Part shown: in pieces, positions 63,632 to 64,000 of the stretch
Position numbering within the stretch: position 1 is the first letter of the stretch
How the letters are laid out: the number at the start of each line of letters is the position of its first letter
Position numbers and translations under genes: made by a program
Notes under the pieces: generated by a model
Told to the model about the DNA's origin: nothing
The model's database searches: none
What the model saw: the letters and a program-made list of their open reading frames with translations, nothing else
Origin: Chelatococcus sambhunathii
Lineage (GTDB): Bacteria; Pseudomonadota; Alphaproteobacteria; Rhizobiales; Methylopilaceae
DNA: 64,000 bases
Direction: 5' to 3'
NCBI GenBank assembly: GCA_031316315.1
Contig: JADBEO010000001.1
Coordinates: forward strand, 1 to 64,000

Positions 63632-64000
63632 TCACCCGCCTTTCATCTGGGCCTGATCCGCGCGGGCCGCAAGGCGCGCCACCAGCGCGTCGAGCGAGGC
63701 GACGGCGAGCGGCTTGACGCCGGCCTCCTTCGCTGCGTCCTCCGCCGCCGCGGGAAGCGCGGCGCGCGCAAAACCGAGGCGCGCGGCCTCGCGAAGCCTC
63801 GGGCCGGGATGCGCCACCGCGCGGACAGCGCCGGTCAGGCCGATCTCGCCGAAGAACACCGCGTCGACCGGCAGCGGCGCGCCGACGAGCGAGGAGACCA
63901 GCGCAGCGGCGACCGCGAGGTCGGCCGCCGGCTCCTGCACCCGCAGGCCGCCCGCGACGGCGAGATGGACGTCATGCGCGCCGAGCCGGACGCCGCAGCG
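63632..64000 (-). CDS. radA: DNA repair protein RadA, C-terminal part (runs off the window)
   Basis: The last 122 residues of RadA are encoded; the gene continues past 64000. The visible part is the Lon-protease-like domain, with RLGAHDVHLAVAGGLRVQEPAADLAVAAALVSSLVGAPLPVDAVFFGEIGLTG and the end RLGFARAALP. RadA is a RecA-like branch-migration ATPase; its zinc and ATPase domains would be outside the window. Confidence 0.95.
   Translation of the reverse strand, partial: RCGVRLGAHDVHLAVAGGLRVQEPAADLAVAAALVSSLVGAPLPVDAVFFGEIGLTGAVRAVAHPGPRLREAARLGFARAALPAAAEDAAKEAGVKPLAVASLDALVARLAARADQAQMKGG

Overview
The window looks like chromosomal DNA of a GC-rich alphaproteobacterium, most likely of the order Hyphomicrobiales (Rhizobiales). 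The reasons are the dense G+C-rich codon use, the neighbourhoods radA-cvpA-purF-SDR, guaB...rsmB-type methyltransferase...guaA and YfgM-type TPR protein-(bamB)-der, the many small secreted proteins typical of that order, and short palindromic intergenic repeats. The genus cannot be fixed from the sequence. No insertion sequence, prophage or CRISPR array was seen; one tRNA gene (tRNA-Gln, CUG) is present.

Layout. 0-13 kb: hisI, a patatin-like lipase, a secreted repeat protein, two flavoproteins, an SLC13-type carrier with RCK_C domains, htpG, two paralogous small secreted proteins flanking a GFA-family gene, an LLM flavin oxidoreductase, a DUF3750 protein and a zinc-type CDF exporter. 13.5-16.4 kb: a translationally coupled operon of type III polyketide synthase, methyltransferase and FAD monooxygenase, the gene set expected for a methylated and oxidised phenolic lipid. 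17-28 kb: a stress-type accessory region with a Crp/Fnr regulator, three ferritin-like proteins (DUF892, DUF2383, Mn-catalase), OsmC, an exonuclease III, DUF808 and several small secreted or hydrophilic proteins.

28.3-34.6 kb: a phosphonate catabolic unit. A LysR regulator is divergent from an iron-type alcohol dehydrogenase, phnA (phosphonoacetate hydrolase), phnY (phosphonoacetaldehyde dehydrogenase) and an OPA-family transporter. No phnW lies in the window. The alcohol dehydrogenase occupies the place of the aldehyde-generating step, so a hydroxyethylphosphonate-like substrate is a reasonable hypothesis. The unit abuts a broken sigma-factor gene next to tRNA-Gln.

35-64 kb: mostly housekeeping genes. 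These are lldP, ppx-rlmE-small acidic protein, sodC, an lpxC paralogue, an MFS exporter, guaB, vapBC, a MAPEG protein, an RTX-repeat protein with an N-terminal signal peptide, an rsmB-type methyltransferase, guaA, DUF1993-DUF72-arsC, queEDC, an L,D-transpeptidase, nnrU, TPR protein-truncated bamB-der, an SDR, purF, cvpA and the 3' part of radA. Two AT-richer orphan genes (40968-41705 and 51426-52028) stand out as probable acquisitions.

Palindromic repeats of at least two sequence families recur between genes (positions 14, 5992, 6079, 43232, 60276, 60333 and 61210). Rho-independent terminators can be seen at 8698, 9601, 12726 and 19420.
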